64,000 nucleotides of DNA. Source: Epiperipatus broadwayi (taxonomy: Eukaryota; Onychophora; Udeonychophora; Euonychophora; Peripatidae). The notes beneath the pieces are model-generated. The model did no database searches, was not told the DNA's origin, and worked only from the letters and a program-made list of their open reading frames with translations. This document shows, one piece after another, positions 22,216 to 33,931 of the stretch. How positions within the stretch are numbered: position 1 is the first letter of the stretch; every line of letters starts with the position of its first letter. The stretch is taken from NCBI GenBank assembly GCA_028023455.1, contig JAQFVV010006215.1:9881950-9945949 (forward strand), read 5' to 3'. The position numbers were made by a program, and so were the translations under genes.

Positions 22216-25200
22216 AAACTCAATATTCATCTTGGGGACAATTTTTTGTTTTCTTGCATATCATTACTAGATGTACTCACTCTTAAAATGTCATAGGAAT
22301 CTTTAGACAATGCACTTTGAAAATCATGTGTAATATTATCTCATTTCGCCATGTGAGAACATCATTTCCAATTAAATTTTAAATACATTCATCTTTTCAT
22401 TTAGTAAAGATTTTTAAACTAAATTCATACCATCTCTAGTTCTCTTTCATTATAATCTATATTGTGGCATTTTGTCTTCTATTATCTTTTGCCTATTAAC
22501 CTTGACATTGTTACTATTTTCTGCCTTTTTACTTGATTTATCAATTAGTAATTTCCAATTGAAATTCACGTCATTTATCTCTCTTATGAGAACTTATACT
22601 TGGACTGTGGTATCCTGTAATGGTCCTGATGATATCCATTTTTTTTACTATTTTATTTGCTTTATCAACCTTAGCATCTATAATTTTATTAATGTGATAC
22701 AACTGCTTACTAAATCTTTCATTATGATTTACCATTTTCAACTATATTCAATTTAGATTCTCCATAATCCTCCTCATACAAATTGATATTAGTTATTTCA
22801 GTTTTTGGCTATCTCAATCTAATTATTAGTTGAATTTATTTTTAGTTCTTCCCCAAATTATTTTTCTTATTAAAATGCTCTGACTGCTATTAACTGTGAT
22901 TAAATATTACTCACTGTGGTATAGTATGATTATCATTATATTCTACACACTGGGTCACCATATGTAATGGAATGAATCTCAGCTATGTAAATTGACCTTA
23001 TATCTGAGTTGCATATAATTTTGATTTATGCTCCATATTGGGCTGCTACATTTAACAGAATACACCATCTTATACACATATGTGTACATATATATATATG
23101 TAGGGTGCAGATATGTGTAAATATTTATTTCATAGCAATAGCTAGATTATTTATGAAAAAAGAGACATTTATTTTTACATTCTATTCTTTTCTTTAAAAC
23201 ATATTCATTTTCAGTTAAAGCTCAGGAGAAATGCACTAACTTTAATCATAATGCCAAAATAAATAATTTAAGTATGGAGAAAGACAGAAACAAAGATCCA
23301 AAATTTAACAAAATAGAAAATTTAATAAATGGAATAATAATAGAAATAGAAATGAGTTTGTTCATATACAAGATAAATATGAAATCATATTAAAATTAAT
23401 TAATTTTTTAGCTTATTAATATAAATAAAATGAAGACCTATCTTTCAAATTTTATAATCAATAAATTTTAAATATCTTAAAAATTAATCAGCATATTCAT
23501 CATATGCTATGAATATGGGAATCAGACGTTCCTGAAAGCGGATAGCATTTACATTTTATTTTTTCTTTTATTGCAGCTTCACGTAGTTGTATTTTAGCGC
23601 AATATAGACATTACTACTTTCCAGTAACAGACTAATAATTAGAGCAACAGTCTAAAAAAATATATATGATAAATCAAAATGATAACTACAATTGATAATT
23701 ATAAATAATTATATCTGCATTTTAAAATTTAATATGGCTAGACTTAATTAGATTACATCTTACCAAAATATAAGAAATTATTAAAATATAATAACTCATG
23801 ACATTTAAATATGATATCTGCAGAATTTTCACTGGCACTGTAAGAGTTATTCTTTTCCATAATTTTGTGATGTGTATGTAATTAGTAACAAAATTATCTT
23901 CTTGGCTAACATATATACTTAATATTTATTTTCCAGCTAAAATATTAAAAATGAATTCCAAAATAGTTTTAAATGGAAAATTAACATTTTTACAAACAAT
24001 TCAATGGATAGTTATTCTTTTATAACTTGCCAGATTTCCTGTAAATTTCTTTACATAACTTAAGTTACTGGAGACAATACATACTATAGGATGGGTTGAG
24101 ATTTTCAAAGGCAGGCAATTAATTCAAAGATGATATTTCTTTCTATCCATGCATTTTGCAATATCTTTGGTCAATAATTATCAGCTCTATCTTGTCATAA
24201 ACTAAAATGAACAATTCAATTACTAACACTTAACAACAGTTTGTTGCAATTTATATAAATTTTGAGAATTTTTTTTTTTATAATTTTTTATTCTTAACAG
24301 ATTTATTCCTACTTACTGCAACAATTTTATCTTTTAATTAGTATAATAAAATAAAAACACAAACTTTTTTATTAATTTATATGAAAGAAAAAGTAAAACA
24401 ACTTTCTTTTAAATATATAATAAATTTGTTATCTTTTCAATCAAAATATATTTAATTATTTAAAAAAGTATTTGAAAATAATTTTAAAGATATATATTTC
24501 ATAATAACAAATTGCTCTTTTGAATGTTTTATGAACTTTTCTTTTAGATTGTACTGTTAATGCTATTTGCATAATTACCTGAATAATAAATGCATTACAT
24601 TAAAAATTAATACTGTTGTGTGTGTATATATACATATATATATATATATCATTTTTTATAATCATTTTCCAGTAACTTATATGACCATAATGTTGTCAAA
24701 AACTTAAAAAACCATAATCAATCAAATTATACATAATTCGAAATAATAGACAACTGTAAAAAGCTGTACAACGTTTATTGTCATATGATTAATTTTAAAA
24801 ATGGCATCTTGACAAGGTTCATTTACCAACGAAAATCGATTTGATGATATTAAATTAAACTGTATACAAACCAGTGGTCTATTATTTTGAGTTATGTATA
24901 ATATGATTGATTAAATGTTTGTACATATAATATTTGAAGATAAATATTTGGCTCAAACTTTTATTGTATTCTAATTAGTAAAGTGATCTACTACGAATCA
25001 ATTGTTTAAAATGTAATAAATAATTCATTACCATGAAGTTGTGAAATCAATAAAAAGTTTTGTTAAATTCAATTTAAAGATATTTCTTATGTATATATTT
25101 GCATCATAAAGTTTCTATTCTACATGGCAAGAAAATATATAACATTTAAACATTTTCTAAATTATCCAAAAGATAATAGTGAAAAATTTTGCACTCTCGA

Positions 25201-27050
25201 CATTTAAATCAAAATGATATCATATGTGTAACATAATTAAGAATTATCACTATGAAAGATGACTGTTATCTGGAAACAATGTGTGCCCATCATTAAGCAG
25301 GTCCTTCAAAAATATTTAAATGGTCTACAACTACGATGCATTATGATGATTATACTAAAAAATTGCCATGATACTAAATCAAAAAATTTCCACCTGTTTA
25401 TAGTGGGGAAAAGATTGTTTAGTTAACAGACTTCTTTTAGCAATTTTCAGCAATAAGCTTTAAATGAGGAAAAAAAATAAGATGATTCTGTCTCTGTTCT
25501 CAAATCTGATTTAAGATATTGAATGTTCACATAGTGCCGATCTCACCAGTGATGAACTGTGATTTTGTTTTTAACTATAAGCATTTCTCAATATTTTTTA
25601 ACTTCTACTACAGTTATTTTTATGAGATTTTGTTCTATCTTTAATGAATGTGCATGCATTAACCTCAAAACTGTAGATTTAAAATATTCAACAGTTTTGT
25701 ATGCCAATATTCTGATAATTCATTTCCAAGAATTTGACCCATTTTTAAAATCAAACAGATCAAACAAATCTTAGAACACACTTATAAAAGAACTGATTCT
25801 AAATATCTATCAAATAGCTCTTATAACTTATGTCTTAAATAAATAAAAGAAATTAAAGATAGATACCAATTAGTGCAAATATGATGAATGTTCCATTATT
25901 TTATCTAACATGACACAAAAACATATATATATTTTCAAATTTTTGGGCTTTTATCAGTGCATCTTTCATCTCAACTCAAGTACATAGCAATCATTTACCA
26001 GAACACAGATAGAGATTACTGACTAACCTCTCTCATTATCCATGCTTTCATAAGCAACCTTTACTATTCAGATGAGCTAGAGCTATCAACACGTGTATCT
26101 CCAGGTCCGATAACTTTCACTATTTCACTGTCATGCAAGGTAGAAGATTATTATTCATAGAAAGAAAGATGAACAAGTAGTTAGTCTTGAAAAGAATTCT
26201 AATCTCTGCTAGATAACAATGTATGATATCTAATATTGCTTGCTGATATTTCTATAACAGTTTATTTCTTCTGTAACTCATATTCTAAATAAAATGTTAA
26301 TTAATGAAACTTGGCAGAATAAAAATCATTATTTTTTTCAGTACTATCTATTAATGTCTCATGCTTCTCCATATAGTAGAAAAAATCTAAAACATTTTTG
26401 AACATATATATAGATCACCAATATCATATGATATTCTTATATGCTTACCAGAGCATATAGAGCCTGAACAATCAATGGATCTAATATTTACTCAAGCTTA
26501 TAATAGATGGTTCTGATGTACAGTTCAAAATTTTTGTGAAAAGTAACAAAGAGATGGTAAAAATATATACATAGATTCTTTTAAGGAAAATATATATATT
26601 GTATACATATTCTTTTATATTACTAGAGTCAATTACATTATTATCAGATTCTATTTACTATTTTGCTTGACATAATATATGTTCATATTAATTATTCCCT
26701 TTACTATAGAAAGAATGAGACAGAAAAAAGAAGAGAGGAAAGAGATAAATAGCCTGACAAATTAAAATAATAATACATTAATAAAAACTATTCCAGAATC
26801 TGCAATAAACCCATGCTAGACATGCTTTCTTAATTTTTTATATATTTTGATCTATTCTTTCACTATTTTTTTTATCTGATTCTTTAGACAGTAACTAATT
26901 TTTAACTTTTCAACTTCTATTTATATATAATTATATTTCATTTACTAAAGTAATATAGTTCCTTGAATCAATTTTAAAAAATGTGCAGTCTGCTAATTAA
27001 GAGCTAAAATGTTCACATCACCTGACTGATCTAAGCAAACTGATCATGTG
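22216..27050. other. intronic AT-rich DNA, no feature recognised
   Basis: Only short chance frames, AT microsatellites (for example 23085-23101 and 24625-24650) and homopolymers. Confidence 0.4.
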
Positions 27051-27275
27051 ACAAATAATTTACTAAATTAGATTTTAAACCACTAAAACATCACATGATC
27101 ACCACTTTTTAAGCTAATACAATCTGTAACTTTCTCCATAGAATATTGCCACCTACTGCAGCTTATAGTAATCAATGGTTGCTAGAGGGTTATTGCATCA
27201 AAATCCCTATCTAGTGGCTACTAAAAAGATACATTAGATTCAAAGATCTAGGTGTGGTGCTATCAAATCCAAGGC

Positions 27276-27317
27276 TCCTCACTGATGAATGTCATAGGCT
27301 AGAAACTAGTCTGGGGA
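27276..27317 (+). ncRNA. type I hammerhead ribozyme, family 1, copy 1
   Basis: Self-cleaving ribozyme fold. Stem I strands UCCUCA (27276-27281) and UGGGGA (27312-27317) pair over six positions with one G-U. CUGAUGA and GAAA, the invariant catalytic core, are intact. Stem III is C-UA-G closing on the AGUC cleavage site, with predicted cut after 27311. Stem II (13 nt between the two core boxes) is decayed in this copy, with little pairing left, so activity is doubtful. The core and stem I agree with five other copies of the repeat. Confidence 0.75.
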
Positions 27318-27384
27318 TAGAGATTTTGATGCACAAAAAAAAAGGCATATGGCTTTATTGCTCGACAGTTCATAAAAAGTTCAA

Positions 27385-27640
27385 GCGCTAGACTCATGAC
27401 TTCGAAAATCAATTCTGGGACTTCCTGATCCTAAGTTGGACGCTTTACCTACTGCGCAAAACATCTTGGTGCAGTAGATAGAGTGTTTGACTTGGGATCG
27501 GGAAGTCCCAGGATTGATTCTGGCACTCTAACTTCTTATGAATTTCCGAGCAGGCTCTACATGGTTTGGCACAGTAGATAGAGTATCCATCCGACTTGGG
27601 GAATCAGGAGGTCTTAGGATCAATTCTGGTGCTCGTGGGT
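27385..27640. repeat. three tRNA-like units (SINE heads)
   Basis: Two plus-strand units (about 27462-27530 and 27560-27637) and one minus-strand unit (about 27463-27388) share GCAGTAGATAGAGT-like A boxes and GGATTGATTCTGG or GGATCAATTCTGG B boxes, at tRNA-like spacing. Each looks like a decayed tRNA-derived SINE head (RNA polymerase III promoter). They are embedded in a family-1 ribozyme monomer. Head-to-head plus tandem arrangement suggests repeated insertion. Bases differ from functional tRNA (GGTTCGA altered to GGATTGA), so they are not counted as tRNA genes. Confidence 0.6.
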
Positions 27641-28055
27641 CTAGTGCTCAAACTTATGAACGCCTGAGCAAAGCCATTAGTCTTTTTTTTTTATGCACTG
27701 ACTTTCTAGCATCAACACTATGTGGCAATAATGTATGGAGAAAGTTGTTACTGTATTAATAGATTATGTAAGCATAAGAAGTAGTGATCATGTGATATTA
27801 TAACAGCTTAATACTAATCAGAGACAAAGGATGATGAGGTCTATAGAAATTAAAAAAAACAAACACCAAAATATATAGGTACTAAACTGGATTCTGATCT
27901 GTGTGTCTGTACAAGATAATTAGCTTGGATTAAAAACATTATTGTGTTTTTGGTTTGCACTCATAGTCTATAATTAACTACAAAGATAAAAGATGACTGC
28001 TGGAGGGAGGGCTTAAATCCAAATATCTAAAGTGTAGTGCTCTCAGATAAAGAAC

Positions 28056-28097
28056 TCCTCACTGATGAAGGCCATGGGCTAGAAACTGGTATGGAGA
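28056..28097 (+). ncRNA. type I hammerhead ribozyme, family 1, copy 2
   Basis: Core boxes CUGAUGA and GAAA are intact. Stem II pairs GGCC with GGCU around an AUG loop. Stem III is C-UG-G, with the GUA cleavage site (an allowed NUH triplet). Stem I UCCUCA/UGGAGA has one C-A mismatch. This is the best-preserved core plus stem II among the family-1 copies. Confidence 0.8.
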
Positions 28098-28327
28098 TAT
28101 TGAGTAAGCACTAGATAATTTTGATGCACTAACCTTCTAGAATGCATTTTTGCACTTGGTAGCAAATTTTATATGGAGAAAGTTCCTATTCATGTTAAAT
28201 GAAATTTTATTATATTTATTATTTCATTTGAGTATTAATTAATTTGATTAAAGTTTGTTTACTAATTTATTATTGCTTTAAAAGACATAACAGAAATTGC
28301 TAGTTATACCATTTTATTTAAGGGTTT

Positions 28328-28395
28328 TGCAATGCAATAGTTAGTACATCTATTTTCTAACTCCATAGTCCGAGGTTCCAATTCAAAACGTTTTT
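28328..28395 (+). repeat. possible tRNA-derived SINE head
   Basis: GCAATAGTTAGTACATC, then CATAGTCCGAGGTTCCAATTC, have tRNA-like A-box and B-box spacing. The B box is close to GGTTCGANTCC. No acceptor-stem pairing was confirmed. Lies just upstream of the family-1 array. Confidence 0.35.
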
Positions 28396-28578
28396 CAAAT
28401 AACTGAGTATTTAAGCCAATAAACTTCACATGATCACCATTTCTTCTACTTGCTTATAATCGCTATTAAAACAGGCAAAACTCACTACACATATTGCCAC
28501 ACCTTGCAAGCTAGAACAATCAATGTATGTCAGAAGGTTTGTGCATAATATTCCCATCTAGAACCTACTCAACCAATA

Positions 28579-28620
28579 TCCCCAGACTAGTTACTGGCTT
28601 GTGGCCTTTGTCAGTGATGA
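28579..28620 (-). ncRNA. hammerhead ribozyme relic, family 1, copy 3
   Basis: Same architecture on the minus strand. Stem II GGC/GCC with loop CACAA, stem III C-UA-G, site GUC and stem I strand UGGGGA are all kept. The core is mutated (CUGACAA for CUGAUGA, GUAA for GAAA), so it is predicted inactive. Co-oriented with the host gene. Confidence 0.7.
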
Positions 28621-29031
28621 GCTTTGGATCTGAGAACACTGCACCTAGATCTTAGGATCTAATGCAATCCTCCAGCAGACACATTTTTTCTCTACTTATC
28701 TACAAAACTATGTCTTAAATTAAAAACACCTTAATATTTTCAATCCAAGCTCATCAGCTTATGTAGTCATATAGGTCTGAACTCAGTTCAGTAGCTATAC
28801 ATTTTTGTGTCTTTGGTTCTTTAATAACCATAGCCACCACTATCCCAGTAGGCAGGATTGGTTTTAAGCCAATAAGCATCACATGACCACCATTTCATAT
28901 GTTTGCTTACAACTATTATTAAAACAGGAAAAACTCGCTATATTGATTGCCACCTACTGCAAGCTAGAGCAATCAATAGATGCCAGAAGGCTTGTGCATA
29001 AAATTCCCATCTAGTGCCTACTCATCCAATA

Positions 29032-29073
29032 TCCCCAGACTAGTTTCTGGCTTGTGGCCTTCATCACTAAGGA
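29032..29073 (-). ncRNA. hammerhead ribozyme relic, family 1, copy 4
   Basis: Stem II GGC-CACAA-GCC, GAAA, stem III and the GUC site are intact. The first core base is changed (GUGAUGA for CUGAUGA) and the stem I 5' strand reads UCCUUA, so it is probably inactive or weak. Minus strand, co-oriented with the ankyrin gene. Confidence 0.7.
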
Positions 29074-29411
29074 GCTTTGGATCTGAGAGCACAGCACCTA
29101 GATCTTACAATCTAATGCAACCCTCCAGCAGCTACCTTTTAACTTTATTTAACTACAAAACTATGAGTCTTAAATTGAAAACACCTTAATATTTTAAATC
29201 CAAGCTCATCAGCTTATGTAGTCATAAAGGTCTGAACTCAGTTCAGTACCTATACATTTTGGTGTCTTGGTGCTTTAATAACCATAGCCACCACTATCCC
29301 ATTAGGCAGGATATGTTTTAAGCCAATAAACATCACATGATCGTTTCTTATGCTTGCTTATAACTGTTATTAGATTCTAAGATCTAGATACAGTGCTCTC
29401 AGATCCAAAGC

Positions 29412-29453
29412 TCCTCACTGACGAAGGCCACAAGTCAGACACTAGTCTGGGGA
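29412..29453 (+). ncRNA. hammerhead ribozyme relic, family 1, copy 5
   Basis: Stem I UCCUCA/UGGGGA and the GUC site are intact. The core carries CUGACGA and GACA in place of CUGAUGA and GAAA. Predicted inactive. Confidence 0.7.
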
Positions 29454-29859
29454 TATTGGATGAGTAGGCCCTAGATGGGGTTTTATGCATAAGCCTTCTG
29501 GCATCCACTGATTGCTCTAGCTTGCAGTGAGTGGCAATAAGTGAGTGAGTTTTGCCTGTTTTAATAACAGTTATAAGTAAGCATAAGAAATGGTGATCAT
29601 GTGATGTTTATTGGCTTAAAACCAATCCTGCCTAATGGGGTAGTGGTGCCTATGGTTATTAAAAAACCAGACACCAAAATGTATAGGTACTGAACTGAGT
29701 TCAGACCTATATGATTACATAAGTTGATGAGCTTGTATTGAAAATATTGTGTTTTCAATTTAAGACTCATAGTTTTGTAGTTAAGTAGAAATAAAAGGTG
29801 GCTGCTGGAGGGTTGCATTAGATCCTAAGATTTAGGTGCAGTGCTCTCAGATTCAAAGC

Positions 29860-29901
29860 TCCTCTCTGACGAAAACCACAAGCCAGAAATTAGTCTGGGG
29901 A
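29860..29901 (+). ncRNA. hammerhead ribozyme relic, family 1, copy 6
   Basis: GAAA and the GUC site are kept. Core box 1 is CUGACGA, the stem II 5' strand is altered (AAACC) and the 15.2 base is U rather than C, weakening stem III. Stem I UCCUCU/UGGGGA loses the core-proximal pair. Predicted inactive. Confidence 0.65.
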
Positions 29902-30027
29902 TATTGGATGAGTAGGCACTAGATGGGGATTTTATGCACAAACCTTCTGACATTCATTGTCTGCTCTAGCTTGCAGTGTGTGGCAATACGTATAGTGAGT
30001 TTTGCCTGTTTTAATAACTGAGTATTT

Positions 30028-32453
30028 CCAAATAAATAAGAATTTTTATTCTATTGATTCAGAATTGGATAACTAACTGTCAAGTAGTTATTGAATAGTA
30101 AATGAGCACTTAATTAAAAGTTAATGGTCCTATTTCAATTTGAATATCAATTAAATATTGAAATAATAATAAAAATATGTGAAACATAAGCAAATGTTGA
30201 GACCATAGTGTACTTTCAATTTATTTTGCAGATCCTATAATGGAACACAATTACCTATATATTTATTGAATTTCTAAATATTGTTTAGTTTTATTCCTTT
30301 AATAGAAAGCCAAGTTATTTTTTTATATAGCATGTTCAAATATATTATATGCTTATAAAATTTAAATGAATGTATTGCAACCCCTAACTCTTATTTTCAA
30401 ATTTAATTAATACATGGTATTAAAAAGTTTCAAACCCCCTGTCTGTATATAATTATAATTAAGATAGTAAAAAAATGAAATTGTGACTAATATAAAATTT
30501 GTATTATTTTTTTAGCATTTGACTTTCTTAGTCAAGATATTTTTCATCAGTAGGTTTTGTTCTCAAGCTTATAAAATAAAATTAAAGCATTTTGGTTATA
30601 TTTGATAAGATGTAAACTAAATATTTATTTGTGAATGTCTGCTGCATAAGGATTATTTCCCCTGTATTATATGACTTAACAATGAAATCATTTTCCATGA
30701 GAATACAGCTTTTTATATTCATTTAAATGACTTTTCTCATTTGATGTGAAATCAAATTTAGAACAAAAATTTTGTTCTAAACTTCATGTGCAATTAAATT
30801 AGTCTCTGCAAAATATATATATGCTAAAGAATCATAAAATATATTTTCAGTGCAATATATTTCATTATAAAATTACAATGATATTTTTTTTTCCACAAAG
30901 TTCAAGAAATATATTTGAAACATTGGTTTCAATACTAAATTGCTACAATAACAGTAAATGTGAAATTTTAAAAATCAAATTAAATTCAGCTAGTGAATTA
31001 TTCTTAGCATTACAAATAATAACTCAATGCCTTCAGCTAGAATTCAAGTTGAAGAATTCTTCCAATATATTCTATTATAAAAGGAAACAATCTTGAATAA
31101 CTATAACTGAGATCCTCAGTAATAAAATAGACTTTTTCACTATGCCCTTGATTTTCTTTCTACATATTTAATTATGTTTTTCTTTCCTACAATTATGAGA
31201 AATTTATAGGAAAAAATTTTTACAGGCTGTGAATAGTATATGAAATTTTCTGAATTGGGAAAAAAAAAAACCAAGCATTAATATTTCATTCAATTAAAAA
31301 AAAAAAGACAAAAAAGTTAAAACTGATGAACTTAAAAATAAATTTATGATATTTAAAAAAATATTCCAGATTATTGAGAAAGATGTATCTTAGAAGTTAT
31401 TAAATATGTAGCTTAAACTATTATCTCATTTTGATTTTCTTTAGCATAATACTAAAAAAAAAAAAGGACTTTCATCTAAAAAAAAAAAAAAAGTTAATTT
31501 GAATTTTCATTTTGTAATTTGCAATATTTTCAAAACAAAAATATACTTTTCTTTTGGGTTTTTCTACACATGGAAAAAACCCAAATGAACATGACATATA
31601 TAATATATAATTTAATTGATGAAGATAATTCAAATTAATCTTTTGAGTATATGAAGTCGTACTATATTAAATTTTCTTTTTTCTCTAAATGTGAATATTT
31701 TTATTAGATTTTCTTAAATAAAATGTACTAATTTAATATTAATTATAGTAATTATAAGAGTGAACATAGACAAATAATTACTGTCTTCTTGTTTATGTTT
31801 GCTTATTTATTAAACCTGCTTTTACAAGTAAAATCTCTTTTTGATCCTAAAATTAATTATTTCAGAATATCTTAAATTAAATGATCCCCATATTTGTGAA
31901 ATTTAATGCAATATATTTATAAACACTTGCCTAAACAGAAAATAACATCTGATATTTTCTTATTTTAATGATTTTTATCATAAGCAATTCTGAAAATAAA
32001 AATGTTAAAATTCTGAAAGTATGTAAAGAATTTTAAACTGGCTATGATTGTGTTGGAGTTGTCAGGTGAAGTTGTCAACTGTTAGCTGGAACATTAAGGT
32101 AAGTTAGCAATCACTAACAGTAAGCTCATTACTAACAAGCAATGCATTTTAATGTAGTCATTATCAGTACACATGGATTTTAATATAATGATAATAGAAC
32201 TTTTAGATAGTTTGCAAAGATACTCTTTCACATATTATCAGACTATCAATTGGATTATTAGTTCTTAAATTATTTAGAAATGGAAACATATCATTCAAAT
32301 TATCACTCAAAATCTAGACTGACAGCGAAATTAAAAACATTGTACACAGTTCATTCTTTTATAAATAATTTGTTTTTACTTATTTATAAAGTTATCATTG
32401 TCTAAAATTGATAAAGTTATAAGATCTTTATGTCATATTCAATAATTATGATT
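30028..32453. other. intronic AT-rich DNA, no feature recognised
   Basis: No exon, RNA or repeat border recognised. An open stretch at 30821-31096 (+) is AT-driven and not supported as coding. Confidence 0.4.
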
Positions 32454-32620
32454 TATTAAATATTGCTTATGTAATAGCTGAAACACCCAGGCTTATATAT
32501 ATCTGTGTTTATATATGTAATATATAGGGTATATGAGCATAGACTTTCACATGACAATCTCCACACTATCTCATAACACTGATACACTCGAACACACATA
32601 TGTTGAAAAGATAAATAATC

Positions 32621-32664
32621 ACTAATATACGTATTTCATGCTAAACCAGCAATCATCAGTTGGT
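32621..32664 (-). ncRNA. type I hammerhead ribozyme, family 2, unit A
   Basis: Core CUGAUGA and GAAA are intact. Stem II is UGCU/AGCA with loop GGUUU. Stem III is AUA/UAU with loop CG, ending at the AUA cleavage site (NUH). Stem I ACCAA/UUAGU has one C-A mismatch. Minus strand, hence within the sense strand of the ankyrin pre-mRNA. Confidence 0.75.
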
Positions 32665-32891
32665 CCAGATTACCATCTCTACACATATATGCTATAAGTG
32701 TTCAGATATATATTAAGATAGCCAAATGTCATACTTTAATGGACAGGCTTCAAACACCCAGGCTTAAATATATCTGTGTTTATATATGTAATATATAGGG
32801 TATATGAGCATAGACTTTCACATGACAATCTCCACACTATCTCATAACACTGATACACTCGAACACACATATGTTGAAAAGATAAATAATC

Positions 32892-32935
32892 ACTAATATA
32901 CGTATTTCATGCTAAACCAGCAATCATCAGTTGGT
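32892..32935 (-). ncRNA. type I hammerhead ribozyme, family 2, unit B
   Basis: Identical to unit A over the motif: intact core, UGCU/AGCA stem II, AUA/UAU stem III, one mismatch in stem I. The 271-bp distance to A would define the length of a monomer released by two cleavages. Confidence 0.75.
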
Positions 32936-33412
32936 CCAGATTACCATCTCTACACATATATGCTATAAGTGTTCAGATATATATTAAGATAGCCAAATGT
33001 CATACTTTAATGGACAGGCTTCAATCTACTCCACACTCCAACTCTTCAACCTTCCATCCAATTGAAAATCTGATGATGGAATGCTCAAAGGCCATATATA
33101 GACACAGGTATATATAAGCCTGTGTGTTTCAGCTATTACATAAGTAGAGATGTCTGCCCATCCCTTCTATGTGCATTAAATGGATTATGTCCTGTACATG
33201 AGGGGTCAGATTGAACTTAGGTCAACATGGGTGTGACAAGAATCTCGGTCTCAAGGTGCCTGAGCATTCCATCATCATATTTTCAATTGGATGGAAGGTT
33301 GAAGAGTTGGAGTGTGGAGTAGATTGAGGCCTGTCCATTAAAGTATGACGTTTAGCCATCTTAAAATATATCTGAACACCTATAGCATATATGTGTAGAA
33401 ATGGTAATCTGG

Positions 33413-33456
33413 ATCAACTGATGATTGCTGGTTTAGCATGAAATACGTATATTGGT
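33413..33456 (+). ncRNA. type I hammerhead ribozyme, family 2, unit C
   Basis: Intact core (CUGAUGA, GAAA). Stem II UGCU/AGCA with loop GGUUU. Stem III AUA/UAU with CG loop. Stem I AUCAA/UUGGU is fully paired with one U-G. Cleavage is predicted after the AUA preceding UUGGU. This is the family-2 copy with every helix intact. Confidence 0.8.
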
Positions 33457-33888
33457 GATTATTTATTTTTTCAACATATGTGTTCAAGTGTATCAGTGTT
33501 ATGAGATAGTGTGGAGGGTAGTGGGTCATGTGAAAGTCTGTGCTCATATACCCTATATATTACATATATAGACACAGGTATATATAAGCCTGTGTGTTTC
33601 AGCTATTACATAAGTAGAGATGTCTGCCCATCCCGTCTATGTGTATTATTAAATGGATTATGTCCTGTACATGAAGGGTCAGATTGACCTTAGGTCAACA
33701 TGGGTGTGACAAGAATCTCGGTCTCAGAGTATCCTTTGAGCATTCCATCATCAGATTTTCAATTGAATGGAAGGTTGAAGAGTTGGAGTGTGGAGCAGAT
33801 TGAAGCTTGTCTATTAAAGTATGATGTTTGGCTATCTTAATATATATCTGAACACTTATAGCATATATGTGTAGAGATGGTAATCTGG

Positions 33889-33931
33889 ACCAACTGATGA
33901 TTGCTGGTTTAGCATGAAATACTATATTGGT
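33889..33931 (+). ncRNA. type I hammerhead ribozyme, family 2, unit D
   Basis: Intact core and stem II, and a perfect five-pair stem I ACCAA/UUGGU. One base is missing in stem III (AUACUAU), leaving two pairs with a three-base loop. Compared with unit C, stem I changes U-G to C-G while pairing is kept, which supports a real helix. Confidence 0.78.

Larger units (their letters stand above)
27075..28190. mobile_element. family-1 ribozyme repeat array, two plus-strand monomers
   Basis: A short minus-oriented piece (27080-27225: CATCACATGATCACC to CTAGTGGCTACT) is followed by two plus-oriented monomers with hammerheads at 27276-27317 and 28056-28097. The spacing of 780 bp equals one monomer of about 450 bp plus an insertion of about 320 bp with tRNA-like sequences (27340-27660). 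No protein frame. The copies are diverged from the 28.4-30.0 kb array and look older. Confidence 0.75.
28398..30027. mobile_element. family-1 ribozyme array: two minus, two plus monomers, with TSD
   Basis: Two minus-strand monomers (hammerheads at 28579-28620 and 29032-29073, 453 bp apart) are followed by two plus-strand monomers (29412-29453 and 29860-29901, 448 bp apart). The whole block is flanked by AATAACTGAGTATTT at 28398-28412 and 30013-30027. That is a target-site duplication of 9-15 bp; the first six bases could also be element sequence. The monomers carry no protein frame. Outer ends both read like ATTAAAACAGGCAAAACTC or its complement within the element. The inverted halves would fold into a long hairpin if transcribed. 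Confidence 0.8.

Noticed and set aside
27462-27637. Functional tRNA genes
   Set aside because: B boxes are altered, the acceptor stem is not evident, and the units sit tandem and inverted inside a mobile repeat; better explained as SINE heads.
33060-33085. CTGATGATGG in the family-2 spacer as another hammerhead core
   Set aside because: It is followed by AATGCTCAAAGG; there is no GAAA box and no stem III or stem I partner.
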